44,250 nucleotides of DNA. It comes from Tieghemiomyces parasiticus (taxonomy: Eukaryota > Kickxellomycota > Dimargaritomycetes > Dimargaritales > Dimargaritaceae). Positions 43,909-44,250 of the stretch are shown in pieces. The notes beneath the pieces were generated by a model. It was not told the origin of the DNA, searched no databases, and saw nothing but the letters and a program-made list of their open reading frames with translations. The position numbers and the translations under genes were made by a program. How positions within the stretch are numbered: the stretch's first letter is position 1; every line of letters begins with the position of its first letter. The stretch covers positions 1 through 44,250 of the forward strand of contig JANBPT010000248.1 of assembly GCA_027575765.1 (NCBI GenBank), written 5' to 3'.

Positions 43909-44250
43909 ATGAAGTACGCCGCTCTTATCCTTGCCCTTGCCACTGCTAGCCCCGCTTTGGTCAGCGCCGCAATTAACGGTCCCTCAGCTATGACTACCCC
44001 TGCCCAGCAGAACTTGCAGAACCCCACCCAGCGCATTCTGACCCCGGATACCAACCAGGCCAGCCAGAACCAGAACCACCACCAGCATAGCCAGAAGATG
44101 CAGACCCCGAGCAACCAGAAGACGCAGACCCCTACCCAGCGCAATCTGACTCCAGGTACTAGCCAGGCCAACCAGAACCAGAACCACCACCAGCATAGCC
44201 AGAAGACGCAGACCCCGAACAACCAGAAGACGCAGACCCCTACCCAGCGC
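43909..44250 (+). CDS. Secreted Gln/Asn/His-rich tandem-repeat protein (partial, runs off the window)
   Basis: The ATG at 43909 opens a clear signal peptide (MKYAALILALATASPALVSA). After a short spacer a 36-residue repeat begins, with units starting PTQR at codons 44023, 44131 and 44239. Each unit contains LTPGTSQANQNQNHHQHSQK and a QTPNNQKTQT segment. The body is almost entirely Gln, Asn, Thr, Pro, His, Ser and Lys, with no Cys and little hydrophobic residue, so it should be disordered. The many Thr and Ser with Pro suggest O-mannosylation, and the HHQH cluster could bind metal (both inference). No family was recognised. At least 114 codons are present and no stop is reached. A Trp-rich open frame on the opposite strand is a shadow of the repeat. 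Confidence 0.8.
   Translation, partial: MKYAALILALATASPALVSAAINGPSAMTTPAQQNLQNPTQRILTPDTNQASQNQNHHQHSQKMQTPSNQKTQTPTQRNLTPGTSQANQNQNHHQHSQKTQTPNNQKTQTPTQR
44023..44250 (+). repeat. 108-bp tandem repeat in the Gln/Asn/His-rich gene
   Basis: Equivalent codons recur at 44023, 44131 and 44239, an exact 108-bp period without frame change. Two full units and the start of a third are visible, with a few substitutions between units. Confidence 0.9.

Noticed and set aside
43863..44222. Trp/Phe-rich open frame on minus
   Set aside because: Antisense shadow of the Gln/Asn/His repeat; the plus frame has the signal peptide and a TATA box at the right distance.

Overview
The window looks like nuclear DNA of an early-diverging fungus. 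The genes carry short spliceosomal introns (about 125-445 bp) with GTAAGT or GTAGGT donors and CTAAC/CTAAT branch-like sites. The protein set is eukaryotic and fungal: vacuolar autophagic lipase ATG15, TFIID subunit TAF3 with a PHD finger, a mitochondrial PPR protein, branched-chain ketoacid dehydrogenase E2, a Golgi-type GT25 glycosyltransferase, and the fungal periplasmic-binding-protein-like secreted family. A CCDC77-type centrosomal coiled-coil protein argues against yeasts and most Dikarya. My low-confidence guess is Zoopagomycota/Kickxellomycotina or another non-Dikarya lineage. Nothing prokaryotic, viral or transposon-like was recognised.

Layout. Bases 1-10,982 are a gene desert. A secreted binding-protein gene follows on + (10,983-13,125, four exons). 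A run of minus-strand genes comes next: a 94-aa secreted peptide precursor (14,742-15,026), TAF3 (16,015-18,705, two exons), a secreted His/Gly repeat protein interrupted by a run of N (19,814-20,942), and ATG15 (22,513-24,024). A two-exon PPR gene runs divergently on + (25,005-27,025) and converges on a 384-aa secreted protein of unknown function (27,317-28,471, minus). The CCDC77-like gene (30,423-32,648, minus, at least seven exons) is divergent from the BCKDH-E2 gene (34,192-36,258, +). After about 4 kb of apparently empty DNA comes GT25 (40,405-41,460, +). The window ends inside a secreted Gln/Asn/His-rich repeat protein (43,909 onward, +).

There is no operon or obvious metabolic cluster; housekeeping genes are interleaved with secreted, repeat-rich or lineage-specific ones. 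The clearest cross-gene pattern is in promoters. Four secreted-protein genes of unknown function each have a strong TATA box about 150-175 bp upstream of the ATG, and the housekeeping genes do not. Regions upstream of several genes are strongly pyrimidine-rich on the coding strand. No wholly new multi-gene system is evident. The best leads are the peptide precursor, the two His-rich secreted repeat proteins, the TATA architecture (with two orphan TATA boxes) and retention of a CCDC77-type protein.

All exon models come from reading splice signals and keeping frame by eye; none has transcript support.
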